Source of the DNA: Membranipora membranacea
Lineage: Eukaryota > Bryozoa > Gymnolaemata > Cheilostomatida > Membraniporidae
Assembly: GCA_914767715.1 (NCBI GenBank)
Contig: OU612070.1
Coordinates: 27,702,025-27,766,024 of the forward strand
Direction of reading: 5' to 3'
Length of the DNA stretch: 64,000 bases
Each line of letters begins with the position of its first letter. The first letter of the stretch is position 1. The position numbers and the translations under genes are program-made. Of the stretch, positions 1 to 12,400 are shown piece by piece. The notes beneath the pieces were generated by a model that saw only the letters and a program-made list of their open reading frames with translations, ran no database searches and was not told where the DNA came from.

Positions 1-449
1 GAGGTTATAGAAATAAATAAGTATAATGCTTGCAAAAAGTTTTAATGGTCAAAAATGGACATAATAGCAAAAAGAATTGATACAAAATTGACTTGCTCAG
101 TTTAAAATACAGCAGAGTCACTGAGTAAGCAGAATAGCTGACAAAAAAGGAAGACACTGTCAGTCTAGTGAACAGTCGCTATGAAAAAGTATTTACTTGC
201 AACTGTGCTATGGCATCGTGAGAATAAATGTAATCAATAACAAGAGGAAATTTTTCGCATGTTTTACCATCATAGTTTAATGGGTGGGATGGAAATCAAG
301 GCCATGATCAGTTATTTCCCGACGAAAAACCTTGTACATAATGGAATTACTGCTATTTTTATCTAACAAATGTAGGCCATATGATAGCTAATTCAAGTTC
401 TGCATATTTTAAAAGCTTTGTCAGTGAAGGTTATCATCACGGCTAGCAC
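1..449. other. No gene seen; region downstream of the PTP gene
   Basis: This is A+T-rich sequence with stops in all frames, following the PTP stop codon in the direction of that gene's transcription. It would hold the 3' UTR. I see no clear AATAAA on the minus strand and no further coding exon. Confidence 0.5.
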
Positions 450-3400
450 TCAGATGAGTCTGACTCCTTTGAGATAATGCACCAGTACTTCATGTACAAA
501 TTTGTATTGAGCTAGAGTCTGCACCATGTACATACGCTGATGTCGTAATTCTCGAAGAGTACTCGCCACAGATATTTGCTGCAATAAAATAACACAGATT
601 AGAAAAAAAGGGTTAATTTTCCAATCAGATTCTTGGTAAAGTCTTATTAAAGCTATAGTTGCGCCTCCCCATATTTGGTATCATTTTGAAGGTCTCAGTC
701 TAATTAAGAGCAGCATGGCAGCCTTTTAAATAGCCTTTGGACACAGCTGATGAAACCATTTGATTTACTAAAATGAGAATTCTTCGCAACCTTTCTCAAC
801 CACTGAGGTTGTCTCAGCTTTATTGCTCTATAACATGTAAATATGTTTCAAATGCTAAAACTTTAGATCATGGTGCCCTGAAGATTGGGGAAAATCTTTG
901 AAAAATATGATGATTGGCATGTGATTCGTCATATTTTTTACCCAGCAACTATCACAATCCCATAAGCGCTACTATAGCTTTAAATGCACGGCTATCAATA
1001 CAACAGCTAAACTTTGGTTAATCTATATCTGCTGACCAAAGAAGTTGTGTTCTCCTACAATCAATTTTCATCCTAAGTCATATTTTATCCAAAGCTTACC
1101 CAGGGATCGGTCCATAGAGTTATTATCATAAACTACATATAATAACTCTATAGTTTGCCTTCACTCAGAAACATGTTGCATCACATAACCTACTTTATCT
1201 TACTTGTTACAAAACTCGAGTATTCAATAGACTTACTAATTTATTACTAAGCCTATGATCATAAACTTCTCACAGGGAGAGGGCCCCCTAGAGGTTTGTG
1301 AGATCACGTATACATAAAATCTTAGATACATGGTTGTAGGGCCATCAAATGTCAATAGGGCTGGTCAATCAGGGAGAACATTGGTAAGTCTCAACTAGGA
1401 GAGGACCCAGGCTATGTTGTGAAGCTACCTGTGACAACCTGGGAATTTCAGATGACATGGCATATTACTGGGTGTTAACGCAGCATGTATTCACACATAT
1501 TGCAACCATATATTATGGATGTTGAGGGCTTCGATATTACAACCGACATCTCAGCATCGCGATATCTCAAAACACAATCAGCGAGTTCAGCAACCTGACT
1601 ATACCTCAAGGACAGGGCTAATTTTAACCTGTTGTTTGTCCCATCTAATTCTAAATATAACAGATGGGACAAACAACAGGTTAAAAGTAGCTCTGTCTTT
1701 GGAAATTTAGAGTTATCCTCAAATAGCTAGGACTGAGAGACCCATATCTTCTATGGATTCTATCACATGACATATTATTGAAGGGTTTCTAGGATTTCTA
1801 AATGCCAGGCCATATTGGCCACCGTTCATACTAATAAATGGGCCATGTGAGGACCAACAACACTTACACTTTGTTAAATAGGGTGCCAGTGCATGATTCC
1901 CAATTAGCGCCGACCATAAACATATAAATACAATTCCTATTTAAGGCACGCCAGAACACCGACAAAATACTGGTCTATAAGGCCTCTTTGTTATCAAAAC
2001 TATGATAATCAGGACAACGTTTCAACCAGAAACTTGGAAAAAATGGGGATTGAACCCATATCGCCCTCTTCAACTGTCTACTGAGCCACATGAATAATGT
2101 TTGTGAAGGGCAGGAAAATTAGTGAGATGAGATTTGATAAGGTCAGTGTATGGTATTAGATTTCGCTAGGTGTGCTGTGACCGACTCACCACAAATTCTC
2201 ATGCAGACAGCGATTGCCTGAACACACACTATATAAATGCAAGTAACCGGCCCCAACAAACCATTCTTTCTTGTTGATGGTGAGATGGTGCAATTGGTGA
2301 GCACACCTGCTTCTCACAGACAGCTAGCAATTGGTGGCGCAGCAGTCATGGGGGGAGTCAGGGGGGGGGGGGGGGCTTTCTAGATTGATTGTTCCAAGGC
2401 CCAGCACCCTCTGGTGTATATATCTCCATTTAAATCATAACTACTCACCTCATTATTTTCCAAACATTTTCTCATGACATCACTGAGGATGACAACTCCC
2501 GATCTGCCAACACCGGTAGAACAATGTACTAACATACAGGGGCTAGCTGTGCGCTTCTCAGTCTGTATGTGTAATCTCACAGAATTCAACTCATCCAGCA
2601 AAGCTGTAAAACATCAAGTTATCACACCTCTGGGTCTGAGCCACATTTCATAAAAAGGCTACAAACTGCGTGTAACCAAATGCCTGATTCATGTGTATCG
2701 GCATTATCGGAGTACAGACTGTATAAAGTAAAGGGCGATATCAAAGGAATTATCTGTACAGCAAAATATAAATGTTTGAGCTTTGTTTTTGGCCTTCGGC
2801 TCTGCCTTTATTCACAGATACTAGGTGGTTATCACCAGATGAGACTTATCAGCCAAGCTGAAGGATGTCGGATAGAACATACCCAAGAAACCATGAGCAT
2901 CTTTAGGACATCCGTTTTGATGCCAGTCAGTGTACTGTATATGCCAGATAGTACGCTGCTCCTTAGTGGAGGTCTTTATAACCCTGAGACAGCTTGTGGT
3001 GAAGTTTTGAGCAGAAGCAGAGTGCTTTAGTACCACTATCAACTACAAATATAAACCATGTGTCCAAAATTTTACAGAGCACATCTCGGTGGCTTCCCAT
3101 AATGTGTCCAGTTTCATCGATTACACACTATTTCACCACCATTTATTGCTAATCAACTGGTATGATGCAAAAGTGATGGGTGATGAGTTTTTGCACAATG
3201 ACTCACACTCACAATACTAAATACTTACAATTAAAGTACAAATGATGTGTTATGTTAATGGTAAACCTGGTGATCCTATACATATATGTAGTGGAACTGA
3301 TTTGTGCTTTTTGGTAGTATGCTGAGACTCGGCACACAAACAAGAACAATAAACCCAACATAGGCTATTATTTATAAATTTGCAACATCACTTCATACTC

Positions 3401-6400
3401 ACATCTTTGATAGAGACAGCATTCTGTATACCGACAGCCTGAGGCCAGTATCTAGGACACTTTGGTGTACCTCTCTGCTCTAATTCTGTCACCATGGTGA
3501 TGATCGATACGTTGTGCATCCATATCATAGTCCAAAAATCTTGTAGTGTGTCAGCAAATGGGTTCTGTGTAGCTACATAGGTCAGCTTCTCACTACCCAC
3601 AGACATCTTCACAAGAGAAATCACACACAACATTATTATTGGTTCATTATCTTTGTAGCGAATGATATAATGCCTGTCTAAAGGATTGAAAAGTCACTGT
3701 GACATCGGCAGAAGGGGGGGGGGGGTAATACTAAGGCTAGTTTGATTTATTGAGCTTTGAATCTTGAACGTCCATGGGGTTCAAAAAGGAAAACTTCTGA
3801 CCAGCCAAATTAACTTGATTTGATGCGAATCAAGTCCCTCCAACATCCTAACAAAAAGTCAAGTATTCTACTTTCTAGGGACTCATAGTACACTATGGAC
3901 ATTGGACTGACGGAACACATGTTTTCCCATCATGAGTTGAAGGTATATACAGATATTACCTGCACATGGCTAGCGTTGATATATCCATGGGGGTTAGTTG
4001 TAGTAGCCAGTAGTCTAACTCTTGTATCTTCGTAAGGTAGCACATTGGGGAACCTATTCCGTTTACCATTCTCAGGACGTAACGCCACACGACAGTCAGC
4101 AGGCTGTCTCTTCTTCAGTATTGACTCATACTCGGCAGCTATACTGTCAGCATTAAGCTTCTCCTCTAATACAATCACCTGTGGGTCATTATAAGTTATG
4201 TGTGAAATAAACAATCTCTACCATCCACACATAAAGGAAACACAGATCCCATGAAGCAATAATAAATAGTTTTCTTTACAAAGCCATATTTTGTAGTAAA
4301 AATCTAGGTCTAAACCATGTACATTATAGTCAAAGACCATAGAATGTTGGTTGCACATCTTTAATATGAGAACTTCAGCGCTACTGTAATATTAGGAGGA
4401 CAACCAACAGAATATGGACTAACACTAGACAACACATGGTTGGCAAAGTAGGAAATGCAATCAATCTAGAGCATATAATTATACAAGTACTGTCTCACCC
4501 TTTCATCTAGCGAAGGCTTAGACTTAACTATAAGGTGACTATTACCAGGAGACGACATTCCGCTGCCAAATCTGCTGCCACTAAGATGTGGAGACAACTC
4601 CTCTCTGTAACCAAACAAAGGATCAAAACTAAAATTATTTAATTTAAAATGTACTCAGTTTAAAGAATGACCATACATTACCGTACCATTCACACAAGTG
4701 ATGAAACAGTTCATGAATTCTAAAGTACTAATAGCAATAAGGTTTACAAGATAAGAGACATTGATAAGAAAAACTGCACATACAGTGTTACATGAGTTTT
4801 AATGTCGCAATAAGTTATGGTGTCTGATCAAGTGGTGCTCAGCAGTCACCTATGGTTAATAAGGAAGCAGTGACTTTGTTATCAAGATCATAAATATTTT
4901 TTCTGGAATCATCCCACAGCAGAATCGGAAGTATAAAGAAGTTGTCTTTCCATTGGGTAACCATTGCTTGGCCTTTGTACGTTATAAGACAGACAACTAT
5001 ACAAATCATATTGCTCTCAATTACAACAAGTTTTAAAAAGCCAACTTGACAAGAAATCGTAAGAAGACAGTGTAACTTTAGACTGATGAAGCTTTTACAG
5101 ACCTTACTCCGCTGGATCTAGCCGAGTGGTGTGGAGAGTTCCCCGCCGACCTGTCAGCTCTTACGCTGCCCGCTGATCTCCCTGATTGTATAGACCTGTC
5201 ACTGCGGCCGCTTCTCCTCTCCTCCTCACCAAACGATAACTGTGCCAGGTTCTCGAAGCTCTTATACAGTCCCTGAGTGGTTGTAGTCTGCTGAGCGGGT
5301 GGAGATGACTCGGGTGGACGGAGATGACGTCGCGATATCACGTCTGGGCTCTCTGGAATATATACTGGTGGTTCGTGATGAGCAGTAACATCCGGCACTG
5401 GATAAAAGGAGAACATGAGTGAAAGATGATAACTATAACAAAACGGGTCCAGCATAGCTTGGCTCTTCTCTTATTTCTTATCAAGGTCACAAGTGGTACA
5501 AGTAATGACTGTATAATATCGCTGCAGCTGTATGTTTTCGGCCTAAATGTATCAGCGTGTAATTGAAAACTGAAATTCCCAAAATATTTGTAACAAATAT
5601 AAAAGGAGGAGTTGAATGCCTGAAACAAACATATTGAAAGGCTAATACATAATATGGTGAAGGTTACAAATCTTCAGCTTTACAATTACTTACCTCTATA
5701 TTGATGATGTTGAATCTCTCTCATAAGATCGGGCGTTACACCGACCCCCGCTGCATTAGTGAGATATCCCAACCTTGGAGAGTTTTCAGTACTACCAGCA
5801 GCCTGATGTTCACTACCAGGTGTGTAGAATTGTTCGTATGAGTTGCTGCTGCCGGCAGCAGGAGGGATATATTGTTGGTAGTATTGATTCTCAGTATTAT
5901 ACAGGTTATGAGTAGGCATATGGTTCTGGTACGGAGTTGGTTGTTGATCTCTGTCAACTATTGAGTTTTGTTCGCTGTGCTGAAACGAGGAATAGACAAA
6001 GATAAATTGACATGACATTTTATTGCTTCCTAGCATCCAACCATAGACTTAATAATAAACTATAATGAATAATAAATAATTAAGTCTATGCTTCCATATC
6101 CATATCACATCACAAAAAACACTTATACAAAGAGACTTAATTTTAAGAAGTAGCACACAACCTACCCTGGGACGATTAAGCGAATGAGTTCAATGCTGCT
6201 GCAATGACTGTGACAGACTGAATATAGACTGATTATGTATCCTTTTTAAGAGGATAATTGTGGGTACGAGAGCATGTCACTCACACATATAAGAGAGAGT
6301 ACTTGTATTACTTATTTATGTAAGCAGAGGTCATATGTGATGAATGAACTTATTGTTCGACAAACTTTCATGATATTCGATTCCAACGATTAGACCATGG

Positions 6401-9400
6401 CTGATGAATGAATGTGTAGCCTCTCTCAGATATACACACTCAAGTATCATCATTAGAAAAATGACCTTCAGGTATTTAGTATAACATGTTCCTTACATAG
6501 ATAACAGATAATATGTATCCAGCACTATTTATAGATAAGATTCTAGTTATACTTGACTGACTGATAAATAGACATATTATATTAACCTGTGGTAGCCTTG
6601 CCATTGCTCAGATTAGTATTTGCAGATACGGTCCCAATCGAAATTATTTTTTATTGAAATTTGAAAAGTTTGTTTGGTAAACTTTAATTCTACATAACCC
6701 TACAGGATGGGAATTTGCATAAGATTTTAAATGTTGATTAAGGCTAAATTGTCAACGATAGCTTATAGAAAAGAGATTCAAAACACAAAATGGAATAGTA
6801 GCAACGAATATAATTGCAGGGTAACATATCTTTGCATGTTTTAATAACCCTCAGTGATGATGCACATTGGTGACTTGTCATCTGACTGCTACTGTTCTTA
6901 TGTGCCATAATTGATTGAGGACATCAGACTATCAAAGTACATACAGAGTATGTATAAACTCACCATGGCTTGAGGATATTGCTGTAGATTGGCATATAGA
7001 GGTTCTTTGCTGTCTGTACTATTCACATTTTGTTGGCTGGAATAAGGCGCAAACAGAGACCTGCAAAACACCAAGGAGATAATTATGAGGTCATGAATTA
7101 ATAATGTTCACACCTTAGTTATGCCACGTTTCTTATTATGTCTCCCGGACTGAGTGTAACATTTAGCCATATTTATCTATGTTGAAATCAAGCAAATTCT
7201 CTCTAGGAGATCAACATCCCTCATTAAAGGTGCGCTGAGTTCATCGTTTTCAAAATTCCCTGCTATTAGTGTTGATTAACCCTCAGTACTGTATTCGTGT
7301 GGGTCGCGGTAAAAGTTATGAAACACTTTGAATAGTAATAATTACTATTATAGTGTTAATGTAACAGCACGCACCACCATGTGAGAATTTTATTCTGTCT
7401 TATTCATAGTTTCAAGGTTTGGAAAATTCAAAACCACCAGATAAACAAATGATGAGCTAGTTGTAGGGAGTTTGTCCCATAACTCCATACTTGTTGGATG
7501 TCATACATCACAATTAGGGGTTGTGCGCTCATGTACCTTATAGCTCAATGAGAGCACAACTCCTGTTTGTGAGTAAGACCTCAATTTTTCAATTTATATT
7601 ATTGCCAAATCCTGTTAATCACCTACAGCAATTCATTCAAACAAAATAAAACCATATATTTTGTTATACAGAATGCCTGGTGGAGTTTCATGGATTGGCA
7701 ACAAGTAGGAACATAGTGTCAACTTGGCAACAAGTACAAACGGTGTCTGTGTTGATGGCAGTAGAAGCATTTCATAATAAACCACATTCCTCTTTGTTGC
7801 TGGGAATGTTGTTGATAATGAAATGCTAACACCATCAACCTGGGCAATGATAGGGCACCTGAACTAGTCGGAATGAAAACACAACAATCCAGTTGTATCT
7901 TGTCACCAACCAGATAGCTGAATGAGAGAGAAAAACAGAATGCATCACAAACCTGGGATCGGCGGTAATGCCGTTCTGTAGCTCTCGGGCTGTTTGCTGC
8001 TGATTGTAAGCCTCAGGCATGTAAGCGTGAGCATGCATAGTCCGCTCTCTCATCACCATATCATAGTCAGGTGAGGGACGGTATGAGGGAAGCCCGTTTG
8101 CATTATGTTGCTGAGATGAGAGTTCTAGACCGTGCATGCTGCGAGATAGCAGACTAGCAGCAGCCATCTGATAAGATGTGTTGAGGTTTAAGTGATCTGC
8201 ACTTCCTGCATACTGTGGTAACATTGCGCTTCTGGCCTGCTGTAAATATTAATAGATAAAATTATGACAAATAACTACAAAAGTTGGCAAAAATTTATTG
8301 ATACAAGGATGGCCAATCACTACAAAAAATGAGCTGTTACCCGACGTCTGTAGTTATAAGCATATTATTGATAGACTCTGCAATTGGCTACAAAAGCAAA
8401 ACAAACCATAATAATAATAAGAGTCCCAGACCTTAACCTGACGCAACAGTATTTAAAACCTGGTAAGCCAAGGGTAGTGAGGCTCTACACTGAGCAAAAG
8501 CGAATCGATACAGACTGCAATGATCGGTATCCCCAACACTGGTCATTGAGAATATCATAGCATGGGAGAAATCAACCAACATGCTTGGGCCAAGATAAAT
8601 AGTTACAGTCTCATAGATTACCAGAAGCTGAGGAAGCGATAGTTAAACACATACACTATGAGCGAGGAAGCTCTCAGCGGCATTAGGTCTCTGTCCCTGC
8701 TGCTGTTGCTGCTCAAGAGTATCCCTGTATTCTTGTAGAGCAGTCATACTACGATGTAAGAGATCATTCTTATGTAGCTGATCTAACATGGGCGTCTGAC
8801 TGCTGTCTAAATATAAGGAGGCTGTCTGAGCGCGAGGCCTCTCGGATATAGGACCTGATTTAAACTTCATTGTGGCGTACTCATCGTCATACTGATTGTC
8901 GAGCAAGTCGGGCGTAGCACCTGATGCCCGCTGATCTCCACTTTGATCCAACTGTCCGGAGACATCATTTACATCTGAAAGTACAATATGGACATATTTT
9001 TCGGTCATACAATACAAATAGAGGTCATACTATCGCAGATCACAAACGAGGAAAAGAAACAGGCAACAAGGATTAGTTCAGTGTCCGTTGGAATATAATA
9101 ATACTGCCCCACAGGGTCTGGTTCAACCCTTCTCCAGAAAGTTGGTACACCAGCTATTGTAAAGAGTACCTCTCAAACTATCAAAGGTGACCCTGGTATA
9201 TGTTCGTATATTCAGAAATTCGGACAATTACAATCTTACATATATTTACTAGATTGTAGGGTGGACTAAACATTTTTTTTAAATGATGATTTCACAATCA
9301 TTGACAATTGGAATGTAGGGGTGACAAGAATAAGAAATATTATTATAATCACCTGAGGAGCTAGAAGTAATGCTAGGCTCTTCTTCAATGACATCCACAG

Positions 9401-12400
9401 CTTTTTCCCTATCTCTGTTGGCCCTCAATGTACTACTGTCATAGAGCTCATTAGTACTGAGGTTACTCAACTGCCTCTCATGCCTGTAAATGATATTAGA
9501 ATGGATGATCAAAGATAATACACCAGTTTCCTGCATTATTGGCCACCTGTCTTAAATTAGAGTTCTCTCCTCTTGTCGTGGGTGAGGCAATTCATAAAAA
9601 AACCCATTGGGAGAGATATTTTTATGAGGGTTTGCATTGCATGGTTTGTTGAATGTCACTTAACTTATCAGAAGAGGCAAGTCTAGTTTTGAGGATATTT
9701 GAGTCTCACACTGGTTGACCTATGACTAAGATACTGACCTATCGGGTGAGAGCAGAGGTTCACTGTTATCCTGCTGTGCAGACAACTCCTCATCACTACA
9801 AACAAATAATAAATCAAAGTTACGGATTACAAGTGGGACTAGTAGCAAATTGAGTTTGGTTGCATTTCAAGTGTAACTCAGTATGAGGAAACAACTTCCG
9901 TATGACACACACACATATATCATATCAATTCAAATGAAAAAAGAGAGTTACACTGGCAGCATTTCTATTCCCTGCAAGTCTCCTTTGACCTTTAATCTGG
10001 ACACAGGAATCAAGTAACCGGAATAACCTAAGCACGAGATTTATTCAACTAATATGCTTTCTCATTCATGAGTATTTTGGTTCAAACCTAAATATGATCA
10101 CGCATCTGCCACCTACCATATTATGGGTAATTCTCATGATGGACCAAAGAAAAAAGAAGTCAGTACTAAACATAGGACTGCCGCAGTTCCTGATTTTGGG
10201 CCTGGGGTGGGTAGGGAGTGGGAAGGATGGAAGCTCTATTTGCTTTGCAGTTGGCAATCAACTCTGAACAAAAACTTTTATCTGCCAAAGTTGGATCATT
10301 TATCATACCGAAACACTTTCTGATTGGTTGTTTCATATTGACACATTTCAAAGCAACATCACAACAATATGTTCCAACCAATCAGAAAGTGTTTTGGGTA
10401 CCTCCCAGTTGAATTATTGGGTAGTTGTTACATCTGCATACAGATTTTACCTGAAAAGAAGATGAGTTTGTGGAGTTTCAGTAAAGAATTCCTGCTGAAG
10501 CTGAAATATTCTATGTACATATTTGGCTGTCTCCAGATCCTCCTACAACATGAGAGCACAACTTCAGCTGATATATAAGAGATCAATACCGACTGATCTA
10601 CTGCCAGAGAACCTTGTCTGACATAGCCTAGACCTAGATCAAGTCTGATCCAATTTGCCGGCAGTCCGGTCATTCCCATTCCACTGGTGAGCCGCCGGCC
10701 TTTTGTCGGCGGCGCAAAATCTAAATGCAGGCAAATTGGACCATGCTTGATCTACCCTAGACCAAGTTTGGTTCATTTGCCTGCATATTAGTTGCTCCCC
10801 TTCAAATGCAGCGTCACAATTGAGGGGGAGCAACTCCGAATGCAGGCAAATGGACTAAACTTGGTCTTGACCTAGCCTACTGTTGAGTGTATTCGAGGGA
10901 TCCACAATTGAGGTTTGTACATGGGTATTCACAACATTTGTGTGGACTCCTTTAGTGAGGAGTACAATGGTCGGAGGTATATCAGCTGACCAATCATTAC
11001 ATCAGTTTATTCGTTTCGTTGCGGCTCATGGACATTTCTACATACCAGAATACATTTAGTTGACAGCTTCTTGTTTGTTATGTTGATGTGCAAAGATTTT
11101 TTACTGACAGCAAACTCTGAGATTTGGGGCCAAGTGAACTCCTGTGTGACCCGCCCGTCTTCTCTTCTGATAGTAATGCCAGAACTTGAGCTACACAAGA
11201 AAACATCTGCGCCAGTTTCCGGAGTCTACACAAAAGAAGGAAGTAAGAAGTGAGACAAGAAAAATACAGCCAAAAAAATGTTTTGTATTTCCACATGATC
11301 TGACCCTCAAATGTTAAATGTTAAATTGTATGGGCACAAATCTAAGAGTTGATCAAATTCATAATATAAATAACCTGAATGGCATTCTATCAAGCCATAT
11401 ATGGCATTGTCAAGAACAATTAGTTGAATCCATTTTGCCTGCATTCTGAATTGCTCTCCTCCTCTGGTAACCCTTGGCTTATCATTAGTGGGAGTGTGAT
11501 TCCAAATACAGGCAAAATGGATCAAACCTGATCTACATTTGCTCTAATTAGGATAAGAACCTCCCCTCACACAATGATCTTTGCCTCACATGTATAAGAG
11601 ATTAATTAAATTTCCTAAAGGCAATTACGCTTTTATAACTACACCCTCCTTCGTTCACAAGTCTGATGGGACAATCTCATAAAATGATGATAAATTACAG
11701 GGTTTAACCTCTTCACCGAGCTTGATTACGGAAATGATAAGAGGGCATTGTGGAAAGTGATGAGGAATTACATGAGTGTGATTCATTTCAATGTAATTCC
11801 CATCCCACTATGTAAAACGTCAATCTACATAGTGGGGAAAGTTGGCTTTGGGAAATTTGGTGACACAGCAACTTGGACAAAAAGCATTATGTGCTTTGGT
11901 GCTATTATGATCTATATCTACCCATAAGTGTTATATTCAATATTTTTATGGATCCACCATATATAGAGTTATTTGAGCCTAATCACATTAGGGCTTTTTG
12001 AATGTGAAAAGAGTAACAAAAACGAAATCATATCGTACAAAAGTTTAATACAAATTTCAATAGATTTTTTCCATGAAAACAAAACTACTTCTAACTTTGT
12101 TCTTTTGACTGACTGGGTAAACTAGCTACATCGTCACACTCTATAATCCTGTAGATGCAGCCTTTTAATTTTTATGGAAACAGGATTATTATTAGACCTG
12201 ATAATCACGTATATCTATCAAGAGTGGGTGGTGCAGCATCCATAACAAACTCTGAGTCAAACACAGAAGTATACCAATACCAGAATAAGATAATGGGAAA
12301 GTTGGTAATTTTTCTCACAGTTTCATTTCATCAATATTGTTCAACTCAAACTGTGCTGGGACAGGCTGGTAGAGGCATTTCATTATCACCCGCTTTTGGT

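Larger units (their letters stand above)
450..4178 (-). other. PTP catalytic domain exons (16-20) of the PTPN14/21 homologue
   Basis: These five exons carry the whole phosphatase domain. In order: the entry region with RNRF in place of the usual KNRY pTyr-recognition loop, followed by VLPYEDTRV and [30 protein letters not shown] at the WPD-loop position; the P-loop [10 protein letters not shown]; and in the last exon [14 protein letters not shown], which is the Q-loop. The stop TGA lies at 452-450. The last intron (579-2448) is the largest in this block and contains a fold-back repeat and a tRNA-like SINE head. Cys, Arg and the Q-loop Gln are kept, but the acid/base Asp is not, so catalysis would be weak or substrate-trapping-like if the reading is right (inference). 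Confidence 0.9.

Noticed and set aside
1475..1710. Two overlapping ORFs on opposite strands with similar peptides (DGTNNRLK)
   Set aside because: The similarity comes from the inverted repeat at 1610-1698; neither has gene structure.
2270..2340. tRNA-like gene near GATGGTGCAATTGGTGAGCA
   Set aside because: An A-box-like stretch is present but no B box or stems follow at the right distance.
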